Shown one piece after another: positions 1 through 7,771 of a stretch of 56,122 nt of DNA; the stretch's first letter is position 1; every line of letters starts with the position of its first letter. The notes beneath the pieces were generated by a model. That model ran no database searches. It was not told where the DNA came from and was given only the letters and a program-made list of their open reading frames with translations. Location of the stretch: assembly GCA_035693025.1 (NCBI GenBank), contig DASSHI010000048.1, positions 1 to 56,122 of the forward strand, in the 5' to 3' direction. Made by a program: the position numbers and the translations under genes. Source of the stretch: VRUE01 sp035693025. GTDB taxonomy: Bacteria > Actinomycetota > Thermoleophilia > Solirubrobacterales > 70-9.

Positions 1-552
1 ACCTACGCGACCTGGTGGATCCGCCAGGCGATCGCCCGCGCCCTGGCCGACAAGGCGCGCACGATCCGCATCCCGGTCCACGTGGTCGAGAAGCTGAACA
101 AGATCGGCCGCGCCGAGCGCAAGCTGGTCACCGAGCTGGGCCGCGAGCCCACCCCCGAGGAGATCGCCGACGTCACCGGGATCGACCCCGAGGAGGTCGA
201 CTCGATCAAGCGCTCGGCCCAGGCCCCGGTCAGCCTCGAGAAGCCGGTCGGCGACGAGGAGGAGTCGGAGTTCGGCCAGTTCATCGCCGACGAGAAGGCC
301 GAGTCCCCCTTCGACCGCGCGGCGGACCTCTTGACCAAAGAGGCGCTCAAGGAAGCGCTGGAGAACCTCTCCTACCGCGAGCGCCGCGTGCTCGAACTGC
401 GCTACGGCCTCGGCGGGGAGCACCCCCGCACCCTCGACGAGGTCGGCCGCACGTTCAACGTCACCCGCGAGCGGATCCGCCAGATCGAGAACCAGAGCCT
501 CAAAAAGCTCCAGCAGCTGGGCGAAGCGCAGAAACTGCGCGAAGTTACCTGA
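1..552 (+). CDS. rpoD: RNA polymerase primary sigma factor, C-terminal part (cut by window edge)
   Basis: This is the C-terminal 183 codons of a sigma-70 group 1 factor, which directs core RNA polymerase to housekeeping promoters. The reading frame is open from base 1 and begins TYATWWIRQAIARAL, the region 2.3-2.4 helix that melts and reads the -10 element. Region 3 follows (HVVEKLNKIGRAERKL). Region 4 ends the protein, with LSYRERRVLELRYGL and the helix-turn-helix TLDEVGRTFNVTRERIRQIE that reads the -35 element. The intact 2.4, 3 and 4 regions with no extra domain support a primary rather than an ECF factor. The start lies outside the window. The stop is TGA at 550-552. Confidence 0.95.
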   Translation, partial: TYATWWIRQAIARALADKARTIRIPVHVVEKLNKIGRAERKLVTELGREPTPEEIADVTGIDPEEVDSIKRSAQAPVSLEKPVGDEEESEFGQFIADEKAESPFDRAADLLTKEALKEALENLSYRERRVLELRYGLGGEHPRTLDEVGRTFNVTRERIRQIENQSLKKLQQLGEAQKLREVT

Positions 553-558
553 GCTTGC

Positions 559-1084
559 CTAGGCCGGCGCGGCTGACGGCCTGAGCGCGGGGCGCTGCCA
601 GTTGCGGCTGACATAGGCCTCGGCAAAGCCCGCGGAGAGCTGGGCGATGCCGCCGGCGATCAGCATCGCGCCGGCCGCCACCACCCTGTTCTCGGCGGGT
701 AGGACCGCGGTGTAACAGCGCCAGCTCTCCTTCATCGGCAGCGAGAAGGCGAGGTTCTCCGCCATGATCGGCAGTTCGAGGCCCTGGGCGACGATCCAGC
801 TGAAGCCTTCGCCGTCGGCCTCCTCCTCGCCGAGCTCGAAGACCTCGATCCCGGGGTCCTCGGTCAAGTCCACGGACCGCCCTCGACGGCCCCGCCCTCC
901 GCAGCGCCCTGGATCAGGTTCAGGCCACAAGCTTCCGGCTCTTCGCGAAACGCGGTCGCCTGGAGCGGACCGAAGCGCTGGACTTCGATGCCCTGCTCGA
1001 CGATCGCTTCGGCAGAACCGAGCTCCACATCTCGTATCGGAACAGCTGCGCGACCTTCTCCAACCCAACCCAGTCGTGGTCCAT
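559..1084 (-). pseudogene. Decayed GNAT-family acetyltransferase remnant
   Basis: Similarity to a GNAT acetyltransferase family is spread over three frames of the minus strand. It starts with MDHDWVGLEKVAQLFRYEMW (ATG at 1084). It continues in a second frame with EQGIEVQRFGPLQATAFREE and a GAAEGGAVEGG segment ending at 864. It resumes in a third frame with EDPGIEVFELGEEEADGEGF, then WRCYTAVLPAENRVVAAGAM, ending at 559. The frame changes, an apparent internal deletion near 865-890 and the loss of the usual acetyl-CoA loop (RGRGxxxAL) after the LSAG strand indicate a dead gene. The family call is from memory of its typical motifs and is moderately certain. The region lies between the sigma factor and a toxin-antitoxin pair. 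Confidence 0.6.
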
Positions 1085-1152
1085 CGAAGCCCACCTTCCG
1101 TAGCGCTCTCGACCCACCTCTCCCACTGCCACAGACGGAGAAAAGGCAGGCG

Positions 1153-1158
1153 TATGAT
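1153..1158 (+). promoter_or_regulatory. Candidate -10 box for leaderless vapB
   Basis: TATGAT lies seven bases before the ATG at 1166, so transcription would begin at about the start codon. No clear -35 box was seen. GTATGA occurs twice here (1152-1157 and 1164-1169) and could also serve as half-sites for autoregulation by the antitoxin. Confidence 0.35.
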
Positions 1159-1165
1159 GTTGCGT

Positions 1166-1426
1166 ATGAAAGAAAGGGTCACGATCTCGGTTCAGCCGGA
1201 GGCGCTGGACGAGGCACGCGCCGCTGTCGAGGCAGGCAGGGCGCCAAGTCTCTCCGCCGCGGTGGAAAGAGCCCTCTTGAGGGAAAGGCGCCATCAGGCG
1301 ATGCGGGAATACATCGCCGACTGGGAAGAGGAGTTTGGTCCGATCAAGGAGGAGACGAGAGAGTGGGCGCGCAGGGAACTGGAGAGAGCATGGGGAGAAA
1401 TCTCGTCCTCGACGCGGGAGCGTTGA
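1166..1426 (+). CDS. VapB-type ribbon-helix-helix antitoxin
   Basis: An 86-residue protein that should neutralise the PIN toxin encoded next to it and repress the pair. The N-terminus MKERVTISVQPEALDEARAAV looks like a ribbon-helix-helix strand and helix. A second helix (SLSAAVERALLRERR) follows, then a charged toxin-binding tail rich in Glu, Arg and Trp. The start at 1166 is chosen because a TATGAT box sits seven bases upstream and the family normally starts at this point. ATGs at 1154 and 1157 are in frame alternatives. It overlaps the toxin gene by 37 nt, as expected for translational coupling. Confidence 0.75.
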   Translation: MKERVTISVQPEALDEARAAVEAGRAPSLSAAVERALLRERRHQAMREYIADWEEEFGPIKEETREWARRELERAWGEISSSTRER

Positions 1427-1773
1427 TCGGCCTCGAACGTGGCAGCGAAGTGATTGCCGTCTTGGTCGCCGAGGCTGACAAACGCGGCGACGCGGTTGTG
1501 GTCCCGGCAAGCGCCCTGGCGCAGATATGGCGGGGTGGATCAAGGGCGGCGAAGCTGGTCAAGCTGCTCAGGACGTTTGAAGTCGACACCCTGGATGAAG
1601 GTCGGGCAAAAGAGGTCGGCGTAAGGCTTGGCGTTCACGACGCCAGCGATGTGGCGGATGCCCATGTTGTGTGCTGCGGTATCGAGCACGAAGCTGCCGT
1701 GGCGACCTCGGATGTCGGCGACATGAAGCGGTTGATCGATCCCGGCGACCCGGTGACCATCATTCCGATCTGA
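1390..1773 (+). CDS. VapC-type PIN-domain toxin
   Basis: A 127-residue PIN-domain protein, expected to be a metal-dependent ribonuclease of a type II toxin-antitoxin pair. The first PIN aspartate is in NLVLDAGALIGLERG. The central segment is VVVPASALAQIWRGG, and the C-terminal acidic cluster is DASDVADAHVV, then ATSDVGDMKRL. The position often filled by Glu reads Gln (LAQIWRGG), which I recall from one actinobacterial subfamily, so I do not treat it as a defect. GGAGAG precedes the ATG at 1390, and the gene starts inside the antitoxin gene. The RNA target cannot be inferred. Confidence 0.8.
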   Translation: MGRNLVLDAGALIGLERGSEVIAVLVAEADKRGDAVVVPASALAQIWRGGSRAAKLVKLLRTFEVDTLDEGRAKEVGVRLGVHDASDVADAHVVCCGIEHEAAVATSDVGDMKRLIDPGDPVTIIPI

Positions 1774-1785
1774 GGACCACCGCGC

Positions 1786-3201
1786 TCACTCCGCCGCCGG
1801 CACTCCACCCGCCACCACGTTGACGAAGTTCTCCAGGTGCCTCGTGGTCCAGCACTCGAAGGCGCCGTCGCAGTAGCGCTCGTAGGCGGCCATCACCGAG
1901 TCGCCGTAGTTCCAGTAGAGCTTCGGCTCGGGGTTGAGCCAGAAGAGGCGGCCGGCGCGCTCGGCCACCTGGGCGAAGACCTCGGCGTGGGGCTCGCGGC
2001 CGTTGGTGCGGGCGTCGCCGAGCACGATCACCGTTGAGCGCGGGTCGAGGTCGTCGGAGATCTCGGTCAGGAACTCGAGCCAGACGCGGCCGTAGTCGGT
2101 GTAGCCGGAGACGTCGGCGACGCCGCCCTCGCTGGAGACGCGCCTGGCGATCTCGCGGAAGTCGCGCTCGTGCTCGAAGATCTCGGTCACCTCGGAGATC
2201 CGCTCGATGAAGACGAAGCTGCGCAGCTTGCGGAACGAGTCGTGCAGGGCGTGCAGAACGGAGAGGAAGAAGACGCTGGCCGAGGTGACGCTCGTCGAGA
2301 CGTCGCAGAGGACGTAGATCTCCGGCCGCCGCGGCCGCTTCGGCCGGTAGCGCAGGTGCATCGGCACGCCGCCGGTCTCCAGCGAGGCGCGCAGCGTGCG
2401 CCGCACGTCGACCGACCGCGCCTTGCGCCGCCCGCGCTGCTCGTGCCCCAGCGTCGCCAGGCGCCGCTTCATCTGCGAGACGGCGCGGTGCACCGCGGCC
2501 AGGTCCTGGGTCGGGCTGGTCGGCAGCGCCCGGTCGAGCTCGGCCAGCGGCCGCGCCGGCGGCAGCGTCTCGGTGCGCTCGATCAGGTCGCGTTCGAGCT
2601 CGCGCCGCAGGTGGCGCTCGAAGCGGTTGAGCTGCTCGCGCTCGATCGGCGGCCGCTCGCCGGCGCCGTCGGCCGCCTCGCTGCGCTGCGGCTGCGTCCC
2701 GGCCGAGAGCTCCAGCGTGCGGCGGATCCGCTGCACGTCCACGCCGACCACGCCCGAGCCCTCGCCCTGGCGGCCGAAGGCGGCGATCGCCAGCCGTGCC
2801 AGGTCGCGCATCGCGTCGTCGTCCCCGTCGAGGATCGCCTGGCGGATCTGTTCGCGCAGCTCGTCGATGTCGAGCCGCTCGGCGCCCTCGTGGCGCTGCT
2901 CGCCCTCCGGGTCCACCTCGCGCTCGATCGCCTCGGCCTCGGCGGCGCGGAAGAACCAGCGCTCGAAGAGCAGCTCGAACAGGCGCCGGTCCTCCTGCGA
3001 CTTGGCGATCGTCGCCGCCAGTGCCTCGCGGAAGTCCGCCTGGCTTTCCCAGGGCACCTGCTCGAGCGCGGCGAAGGCGTCGAGGATCTCCGAGGTGCCG
3101 ACCGCCACCCCCTCGCTGCGCAGCTCCTCGCAGAACGCGAGCAACTTCGCGGCGAGGCCGGGTGGGCCCGCGTCAGCTTTGGGGCCGTATGGATTCGGCA
3201 A
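1786..3201 (-). CDS. VWA-domain protein, CoxE-like
   Basis: A 471-residue protein of the CoxE/VWA type that usually works with a MoxR AAA+ ATPase as a chaperone or metal-insertion pair. The first half is charged and Arg/Glu rich. The C-terminal von Willebrand A fold begins with EIYVLCDVSTSVTSAS, which contains the DxSxS MIDAS metal site. STVIVLGDARTNGREP follows, and the domain ends in WLNPEPKLYWNYGDSVMAAY. The partner ATPase gene lies immediately upstream on the same strand, and its last 29 bases overlap this gene if ATG 3201 is used. No cox or other cofactor enzyme genes are nearby, so the client protein is unknown. Confidence 0.85.
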   Translation of the reverse strand: MPNPYGPKADAGPPGLAAKLLAFCEELRSEGVAVGTSEILDAFAALEQVPWESQADFREALAATIAKSQEDRRLFELLFERWFFRAAEAEAIEREVDPEGEQRHEGAERLDIDELREQIRQAILDGDDDAMRDLARLAIAAFGRQGEGSGVVGVDVQRIRRTLELSAGTQPQRSEAADGAGERPPIEREQLNRFERHLRRELERDLIERTETLPPARPLAELDRALPTSPTQDLAAVHRAVSQMKRRLATLGHEQRGRRKARSVDVRRTLRASLETGGVPMHLRYRPKRPRRPEIYVLCDVSTSVTSASVFFLSVLHALHDSFRKLRSFVFIERISEVTEIFEHERDFREIARRVSSEGGVADVSGYTDYGRVWLEFLTEISDDLDPRSTVIVLGDARTNGREPHAEVFAQVAERAGRLFWLNPEPKLYWNYGDSVMAAYERYCDGAFECWTTRHLENFVNVVAGGVPAAE

Positions 3202-4066
3202 GCTTCATCCCCACCCGCTCCGCCACCAGGTCGATATCGGTGCGGTGCTTGACGATGATCGACATCGACTGCTGGAAGGTCTCGCGGTCGATGTCCTCGG
3301 CGCCCATCAGCAGCAGCGTCCGCGCCCAGTCGATCGTCTCGGCGATCGAGGGCGGCTTCTTCAGGTCGAGGTCGCGCACCATCCGCACCACCTCGACCAG
3401 CCGCCGGGTCAACGTCTCCGAGAGCTCGGGCGCGTGCAGGCGGACGATCTCCATCTCGCGCTCCAGCTCCGGGTAGTCGAGCCAGAGGTAGAGGCAGCGC
3501 CGCTTCAGCGCCTCGGTCAGCTCGCGCGAGTTGTTCGAGGTGAGGACGACGATCGGCATCGAGCTGGCCGAGACCTGGCCCAGCTCGGGGATCGTGATCT
3601 GGAAGTCGGAGAGCAGCTCGAGCAGCATCGCCTCGAACTCCTGGTCGGTCTTGTCGATCTCGTCGATCAGCAACACGACCGGCTCGGGGCTGGCGATCGC
3701 CTGCATCAGCGGCCGCGCCAGCAGGAACTCGTCGCTGAAGATGTCGCCGTGGACGTCCTCCCAGCCGGACTCGCCGCCGGCCTGGATGCGCAGCAGCTGC
3801 TTGCGGTAGTTCCACTCGTACAGCGCCTTGGCCTCGTCGAGGCCCTCGTAGCACTGCAGGCGGATCAGCTCGCGGCCGGTGGCGCGGGCGAGCGCCTTGG
3901 CCAGCTCGGTCTTGCCGACCCCCGCCGGGCCCTCGGTCAGGATCGGCTTGCCCAGTCGCTGGGCGAGGTAAGAGACCAGCGCCGCGGGCTCGTCGGCGAG
4001 GTAGCTCGCCGCCGCCAGCGCCTCCTTCGTCTCGGCTACGGATGCGGGTGCCTGCGCCTTGGCCAT
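3173..4066 (-). CDS. MoxR-family AAA+ ATPase
   Basis: A 297-residue AAA+ ATPase. Walker A is GPAGVGKTEL, Walker B is VVLLIDEIDKTD, and the sensor 1 and arginine region is LTSNNSRELTEALKRRCLYLWLDYP. MoxR ATPases partner with VWA proteins to remodel or load metallo-enzymes, and the VWA gene follows directly. The ATG at 4066 (MAKAQAPASV) is chosen because TATCAT sits six bases upstream and longer in-frame starts give a low-complexity shadow sequence. The transcript would then be leaderless. The -10 region overlaps that of the divergent small membrane protein gene. Confidence 0.88.
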   Translation of the reverse strand: MAKAQAPASVAETKEALAAASYLADEPAALVSYLAQRLGKPILTEGPAGVGKTELAKALARATGRELIRLQCYEGLDEAKALYEWNYRKQLLRIQAGGESGWEDVHGDIFSDEFLLARPLMQAIASPEPVVLLIDEIDKTDQEFEAMLLELLSDFQITIPELGQVSASSMPIVVLTSNNSRELTEALKRRCLYLWLDYPELEREMEIVRLHAPELSETLTRRLVEVVRMVRDLDLKKPPSIAETIDWARTLLLMGAEDIDRETFQQSMSIIVKHRTDIDLVAERVGMKLAESIRPQS

Positions 4067-4072
4067 CGGGCG

Positions 4073-4080
4073 ATGATAAT
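4073..4080. promoter_or_regulatory. Overlapping divergent -10 boxes
   Basis: The octamer ATGATAAT reads GATAAT on the plus strand (4075-4080), upstream of the small membrane gene. On the minus strand it reads TATCAT (4078-4073), six bases before the MoxR ATG. The two promoters would share core bases and exclude each other. This is read from sequence only. Confidence 0.4.
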
Positions 4081-4093
4081 CCGCGCGACCATC

Positions 4094-4315
4094 GTGCCCG
4101 ACCTCGCCCTCTCCTTCGCCGCGCTGCTTCCCCACAGCGCCGGCCCCTACATCGCCCTGGTGCTGATCGGCTTCGGCGTCGCGATCGCCGGCCATCTGAC
4201 CAACCTGCGCTGGCTGATCGCCGCCGGCATCGTGCTGATCTTCCTCGGCGCCTTCCTCTTCCCGCTGGCGCTCAACCTCACCGAATCGACCCCGCCGGCG
4301 CTTAAGAACCGCTAA
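4094..4315 (+). CDS. Small two-helix membrane protein
   Basis: About 73 residues from GTG 4094 (80 if ATG 4073 is used). Two hydrophobic segments are visible, PYIALVLIGFGVAIAGHL and WLIAAGIVLIFLGAFLFPLA, followed by a short polar tail ending in PPALKNR. The later start is preferred because the ATG at 4073 is only six bases from the divergent MoxR start and lies inside the putative -10 boxes. No family is recognised. A stress or envelope accessory role is possible but not shown. Confidence 0.6.
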   Translation: MPDLALSFAALLPHSAGPYIALVLIGFGVAIAGHLTNLRWLIAAGIVLIFLGAFLFPLALNLTESTPPALKNR

Positions 4316-4331
4316 GGCGCCGTCGCTAGCT

Positions 4332-4337
4332 TAGGAT
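4332..4337 (+). promoter_or_regulatory. Candidate -10 box for leaderless lipoprotein gene
   Basis: TAGGAT lies seven bases before the ATG at 4345, with no Shine-Dalgarno sequence between. An overlapping TAGCTT lies at 4327-4332. Confidence 0.4.
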
Positions 4338-4344
4338 CCTGCGC

Positions 4345-5364
4345 ATGAGCCGATTCCGCTTTCTCGCCGCCCTAGCCGTCCTCGCTGCGCTCAGCGCCGT
4401 CCTCGTCGCCTGCGGTGGCAGCGGCGACAAGAGCGGCGAGAGCGCCGAATCGGTGCTCGACGAAGCGACGCTGCAGGGGATCGAAAGCGGCAACGTCGAC
4501 CTTGGGCTCAAGCTCGATTCCCCCGGCTCCGAAGGCGGCAATGTGAACGTCAGCCTCTCCGGGCCCTTCCAGGGCGAAGGCCAGGGCAGCCTGCCGCAGC
4601 TGGCGATGACCGCCAAGGCCAACGGCAACTTCAACGGCAAGAAGATCGACTTCGACGGCGGCCTGACGCTGCTCCCCAACACCGCCTACGTCCAGTACGA
4701 AGGCACCCAGTACGAAGTCGATCCGACGACCTTCAGCTTCATCGAACAGACGCTGAAGCAAGCCCAGCGCGAAGGCGGCGCCGAAACCGGCTCGGCCGGG
4801 GTTGCCGCCTGCCAGGAAGAACTCGGCAAGCTCCACGTCTCCGAATTCCTCGAAAACGGCAAGAACGAAGGCAGCGCCGACGTCGAAGGCACCGCCACGA
4901 CCAAGATCAGCGGCGACCTCGACGTCTCCGGCGCGATCGACTCGGTGCTGGAAGTGGTCGAAAGCCAGGCCTGCCGCACGCAGCTGGCCGCCGCCGGCCC
5001 GCTGCCCTCGAAGTCGGAAATCGACAAGGAGAAGGGCGAAATCGCCGACGCGTTGAAGAGCGCCCACGTCTCCGTCTACGTCGGCGACGACGACATCGTG
5101 CGGGAGATCGACGCCCAGGCCACGGTCGAACCGCAGGGCAGCGGCGGCGGCCCGAAGAGCGTCGCGGTCGAACTCACCCTGAAGCTGGGCGGAGTCAATG
5201 AAGAACAGAAGATCTCCGCCCCCGCAAACGCCAAGCCGCTGAGCAAGCTGTTCATCAAGCTCGGCATCAACCCGATCGAACTGCTCGGCCTGCTGCAGGG
5301 CGAAGAAGGCGGCGAAAGCCTGGGCGAACTATTCGAAGGACTGGGCGAGGGCTCGGGCCGGTAG
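4345..5364 (+). CDS. Secreted lipoprotein of unknown function
   Basis: A 339-residue exported protein. The signal peptide ends in the lipobox LVAC, so the mature protein should start at Cys23 with a diacylglycerol anchor. The mature part alternates beta-strand-like segments such as GNVNVSLSGPF and KKIDFDGGLTLL, and has two further cysteines (AACQEEL and ESQACRTQ). The pattern recalls actinobacterial LppX/LprG-like lipid-binding lipoproteins, but the similarity is only of style. Codon use is odd: 30 of 34 glutamates are GAA, while neighbouring cytosolic genes use GAG. The gene stands alone between a small membrane protein and a cation exchanger. Confidence 0.8.
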   Translation: MSRFRFLAALAVLAALSAVLVACGGSGDKSGESAESVLDEATLQGIESGNVDLGLKLDSPGSEGGNVNVSLSGPFQGEGQGSLPQLAMTAKANGNFNGKKIDFDGGLTLLPNTAYVQYEGTQYEVDPTTFSFIEQTLKQAQREGGAETGSAGVAACQEELGKLHVSEFLENGKNEGSADVEGTATTKISGDLDVSGAIDSVLEVVESQACRTQLAAAGPLPSKSEIDKEKGEIADALKSAHVSVYVGDDDIVREIDAQATVEPQGSGGGPKSVAVELTLKLGGVNEEQKISAPANAKPLSKLFIKLGINPIELLGLLQGEEGGESLGELFEGLGEGSGR

Positions 5365-5370
5365 GGCCCC

Positions 5371-6372
5371 TTGAGCTTCTTCCTGCTGGCCGTCAGCTTC
5401 GCCGTCATCCTTGCCGGCGCGCTGCTCTTCACCAATGCGGTGGAGTGGCTGGGGCACCGGCTGCAGCTCGGCGAGGGCGCCGTCGGCAGCGTGCTCGCCG
5501 CCGTGGGCACGGCGATGCCGGAGACGCTGGTCGCGATCGTCGCCCTGATCGGCGCCAAGCAGGGGGGCGACCAGGTGGCGATCGGGGCGATCGTCGGCGC
5601 GCCCTTCCTGCTGGGGACGCTGGCGATGGGCCTCGTCGGCCTCTTCGCCTACCTCTATCGGGACCGGCGCGAGCAGGGGTTGGAGCTGAACGCGCACCGC
5701 GAGACGTTGGAGCGCGACCTGCTCTTCTTCCTCGCCTTCTTCGCCCTCTCGCTGGCGCTCGCCTGGGGGGCGCCGGCGGCGCTGCGCATCCCGATCGGCA
5801 TCCTCGCCCTGCTCGCCTATCCGTTCTACATCCGGCGCACGCTGGTGCGGGGCGGCGAGGTCCAGGAGCACGGCACGCTCGATCCGCTCCTCTTCGAGCG
5901 CCGCCCGGAGCGCCGCATGGACCCGAGCCTGACGCTCTCGGTGCTGCAGCTGCTGGTCGGCCTGGGGGCGATGGTCGGCGGCGCCCACCTCTTCGTCGAC
6001 GAGCTGCTCAAGATCGCCAGCGACCTCGGCGTCGAGGCGGTCGTCCTCGCCCTGATCCTCGCACCGCTCGCCACCGAGCTGCCCGAGAAGGTCAACAGCT
6101 TCTTCTGGGTGCGCGACGGCAAGGACTCGCTGGCGCTCGGCAACATCACCGGGGCGATGGTCTTCCAATCGACGATCCCCTTCGGGATCGGACTGCTGTT
6201 CACCGATTGGGCGCTGAGCGCGAACGCCGCGCTCTCGGTGGCGCTGGGCCTCGCCGGCGGCTTCCTCGCTTATGAGGCGCTGCACCGGCGCGGGCGGTTC
6301 GAGCTGCCCGCGGTGCTCGGCTGGTTCGGCCTCTACGCCTCCTTCATCGTCGTCGTCGTGCTCACCGCCTGA
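5371..6372 (+). CDS. Ca2+/Na+ exchanger family membrane protein (CaCA, YrbG-like)
   Basis: A 333-residue integral membrane antiporter of the sodium/calcium exchanger superfamily. The two inverted alpha repeats are visible. The first is GSVLAAVGTAMPETLVAIVALIGA near residues 35-60. The second is VVLALILAPLATELPEKVNS near 225-245, each with the conserved acidic residue that binds the cation. Between them is a charged cytosolic loop (RRTLVRGGEVQEHGTL). The start codon is TTG at 5371, six bases after the lipoprotein stop, so the two genes may be cotranscribed. Transported ions are inferred from the family. Confidence 0.85.
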   Translation: MSFFLLAVSFAVILAGALLFTNAVEWLGHRLQLGEGAVGSVLAAVGTAMPETLVAIVALIGAKQGGDQVAIGAIVGAPFLLGTLAMGLVGLFAYLYRDRREQGLELNAHRETLERDLLFFLAFFALSLALAWGAPAALRIPIGILALLAYPFYIRRTLVRGGEVQEHGTLDPLLFERRPERRMDPSLTLSVLQLLVGLGAMVGGAHLFVDELLKIASDLGVEAVVLALILAPLATELPEKVNSFFWVRDGKDSLALGNITGAMVFQSTIPFGIGLLFTDWALSANAALSVALGLAGGFLAYEALHRRGRFELPAVLGWFGLYASFIVVVVLTA

Positions 6373-6379
6373 GCACCTC

Positions 6380-7651
6380 TCAGTCGCGCGGGCGTAGATA
6401 GACCGATTCGTGGCGGAATCCGATCGCCCGGCCCATCGCGATCTGGATCGCTTCCTCGACCGCGGGCTTCGTCCAGCCCTCGTCCCAGGCGTCCTCGGCG
6501 ACCGCGTTCAGCGCCGCGCAGACCAGGCCCATCAGCCTGATCGCCTCCATCAGCCCCTGCTGGAACTCGAGGCCGCAGAGCTCGATCGTGTGGCGGATGT
6601 CGATCAGCAGCGGCGCCGGCGGGATTTCCTCGCCGGTGACGAGCGGGCGCGGCCGGACCTCGCCGTAGACCTCGGTCGAGGCGATGCCGTAGAACGGCGC
6701 CGGCATCGTCCCCTCCCGACCGAAGAGCAGCGCCATGTTGCCGCCGCGCAGCGCGGTGCAGCCGATCAACAGGTCGCAGAAGGTGACCCGCATCAGCGTC
6801 TCCACGGCGTGCTCTTCGCCGATTGCGCGCAGCAGCCCGCTCGCCTCGGCCAGCGTCGGGGTGCCGGTGGAGAGCCGGCCGGTGGAGTTGTCGGGCGAGA
6901 TGCCGAGCGCCTGGGCGAAGCTCTCCTGGTGCAGGCGCTCCGCGCCCGGGCCCTCGCCCCAGCGGTCGAAGCGCTTGGCGACGAGGCAGGTCTGCCCGGC
7001 GATCGTCTCGATCGAGGTGTGGGCGACCGGGAAGCCGAGTTCCCGGTAGGCGACGCTGCATGCGTGCTCGTTGGCAACCAGGCCGGGCCGCTCGGGCGCT
7101 TCGGGCTTGACGATGTGGGTGCTCGGCACGCCCGGCTGCGGCCAGGCCCAACCCTCGCCGTACTCGTCGCGGACGAGCGCCAGCTTGTGGCGCTCGCCGG
7201 GCAGGGCGAAGCGCATTCGCAGCGGGTTGTCCTCGTCGAAGAGCCGTGCCGGGCGCGGCTGCAACAACTCCTCGAGTTCCTCGTCGGAGAGCCAGGCGAG
7301 GCCTTCGTCCTCGTCGGGCTCTTCCTCCCAGCGGCCATAGCCGAAGCTGACGGCGCCGAGGCAATCGGCGCCGAGCTCGGCGATCAGGCCATAGCCGTCG
7401 CTCGGGTCGAGCCCGAGCTCATGGGCGATCGCGCGCCTGCGCGCGCCCTGCGGCAACAGTCCCTCAACGTAGGTGCGGCTGGCCTCCGGCCCGTAGGGCT
7501 CGAAGCGCAGGGGCAGCGAATGGCTCAGCATCGCCGTCGCGGGATTGGCCTGGGCGACCGCCTCCGGCGTGTAGGCAAAGCTGTAGCGATCGTCGTCGAG
7601 CCGGAACAGCCCGCCGACGCGCTCCCCGTGCAGATAGACATCGAGACTCAT
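6380..7651 (-). CDS. HipA-like protein lacking the catalytic aspartates (predicted pseudokinase)
   Basis: A 423-residue protein with the HipA fold. The N-terminal subdomain runs MSLDVYLHGERVGGLF to about residue 100, with GLLPQGARRRAIA. The kinase core begins at HIVKPEAPERPGLVANEHAC, and VAKRFDRWG keeps the RFDR motif. In active HipA the catalytic loop reads TDxHxKN and the metal motif FYDI. Here they read TALRGGN (near residue 300) and FYGI (near 325), so both aspartates are gone. No hipB gene lies upstream. The family role is phosphorylating GltX, but this copy is unlikely to do so and may act as a binding protein or be decaying. The frame is intact over its full length. Confidence 0.85.
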   Translation of the reverse strand: MSLDVYLHGERVGGLFRLDDDRYSFAYTPEAVAQANPATAMLSHSLPLRFEPYGPEASRTYVEGLLPQGARRRAIAHELGLDPSDGYGLIAELGADCLGAVSFGYGRWEEEPDEDEGLAWLSDEELEELLQPRPARLFDEDNPLRMRFALPGERHKLALVRDEYGEGWAWPQPGVPSTHIVKPEAPERPGLVANEHACSVAYRELGFPVAHTSIETIAGQTCLVAKRFDRWGEGPGAERLHQESFAQALGISPDNSTGRLSTGTPTLAEASGLLRAIGEEHAVETLMRVTFCDLLIGCTALRGGNMALLFGREGTMPAPFYGIASTEVYGEVRPRPLVTGEEIPPAPLLIDIRHTIELCGLEFQQGLMEAIRLMGLVCAALNAVAEDAWDEGWTKPAVEEAIQIAMGRAIGFRHESVYLRPRD

Positions 7652-7677
7652 CTAGGTCCCCCCGGAGTCGTGTACTG

Positions 7678-7694
7678 GTCTGCTTTGTTCAGAC
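7678..7694. promoter_or_regulatory. Inverted repeat upstream of the hipA-like gene
   Basis: GTCTG and CAGAC are separated by seven bases, 27 bp before the hipA-like start. This could be an operator site left from a HipB-type regulator, but no regulator gene is adjacent. Confidence 0.3.
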
Positions 7695-7771
7695 AACCTA
7701 GACCGATTGAACGCGGAGCGCAACAGTTGGTCGCGAATCATCGATAAATCTCGCTCGATAGCGTCATCGAC

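Noticed and set aside
2396..4072. Long plus-strand reading frame opposite the VWA and MoxR genes
   Set aside because: It is a GC-driven shadow with low-complexity sequence. The minus-strand frames have clear domain motifs.
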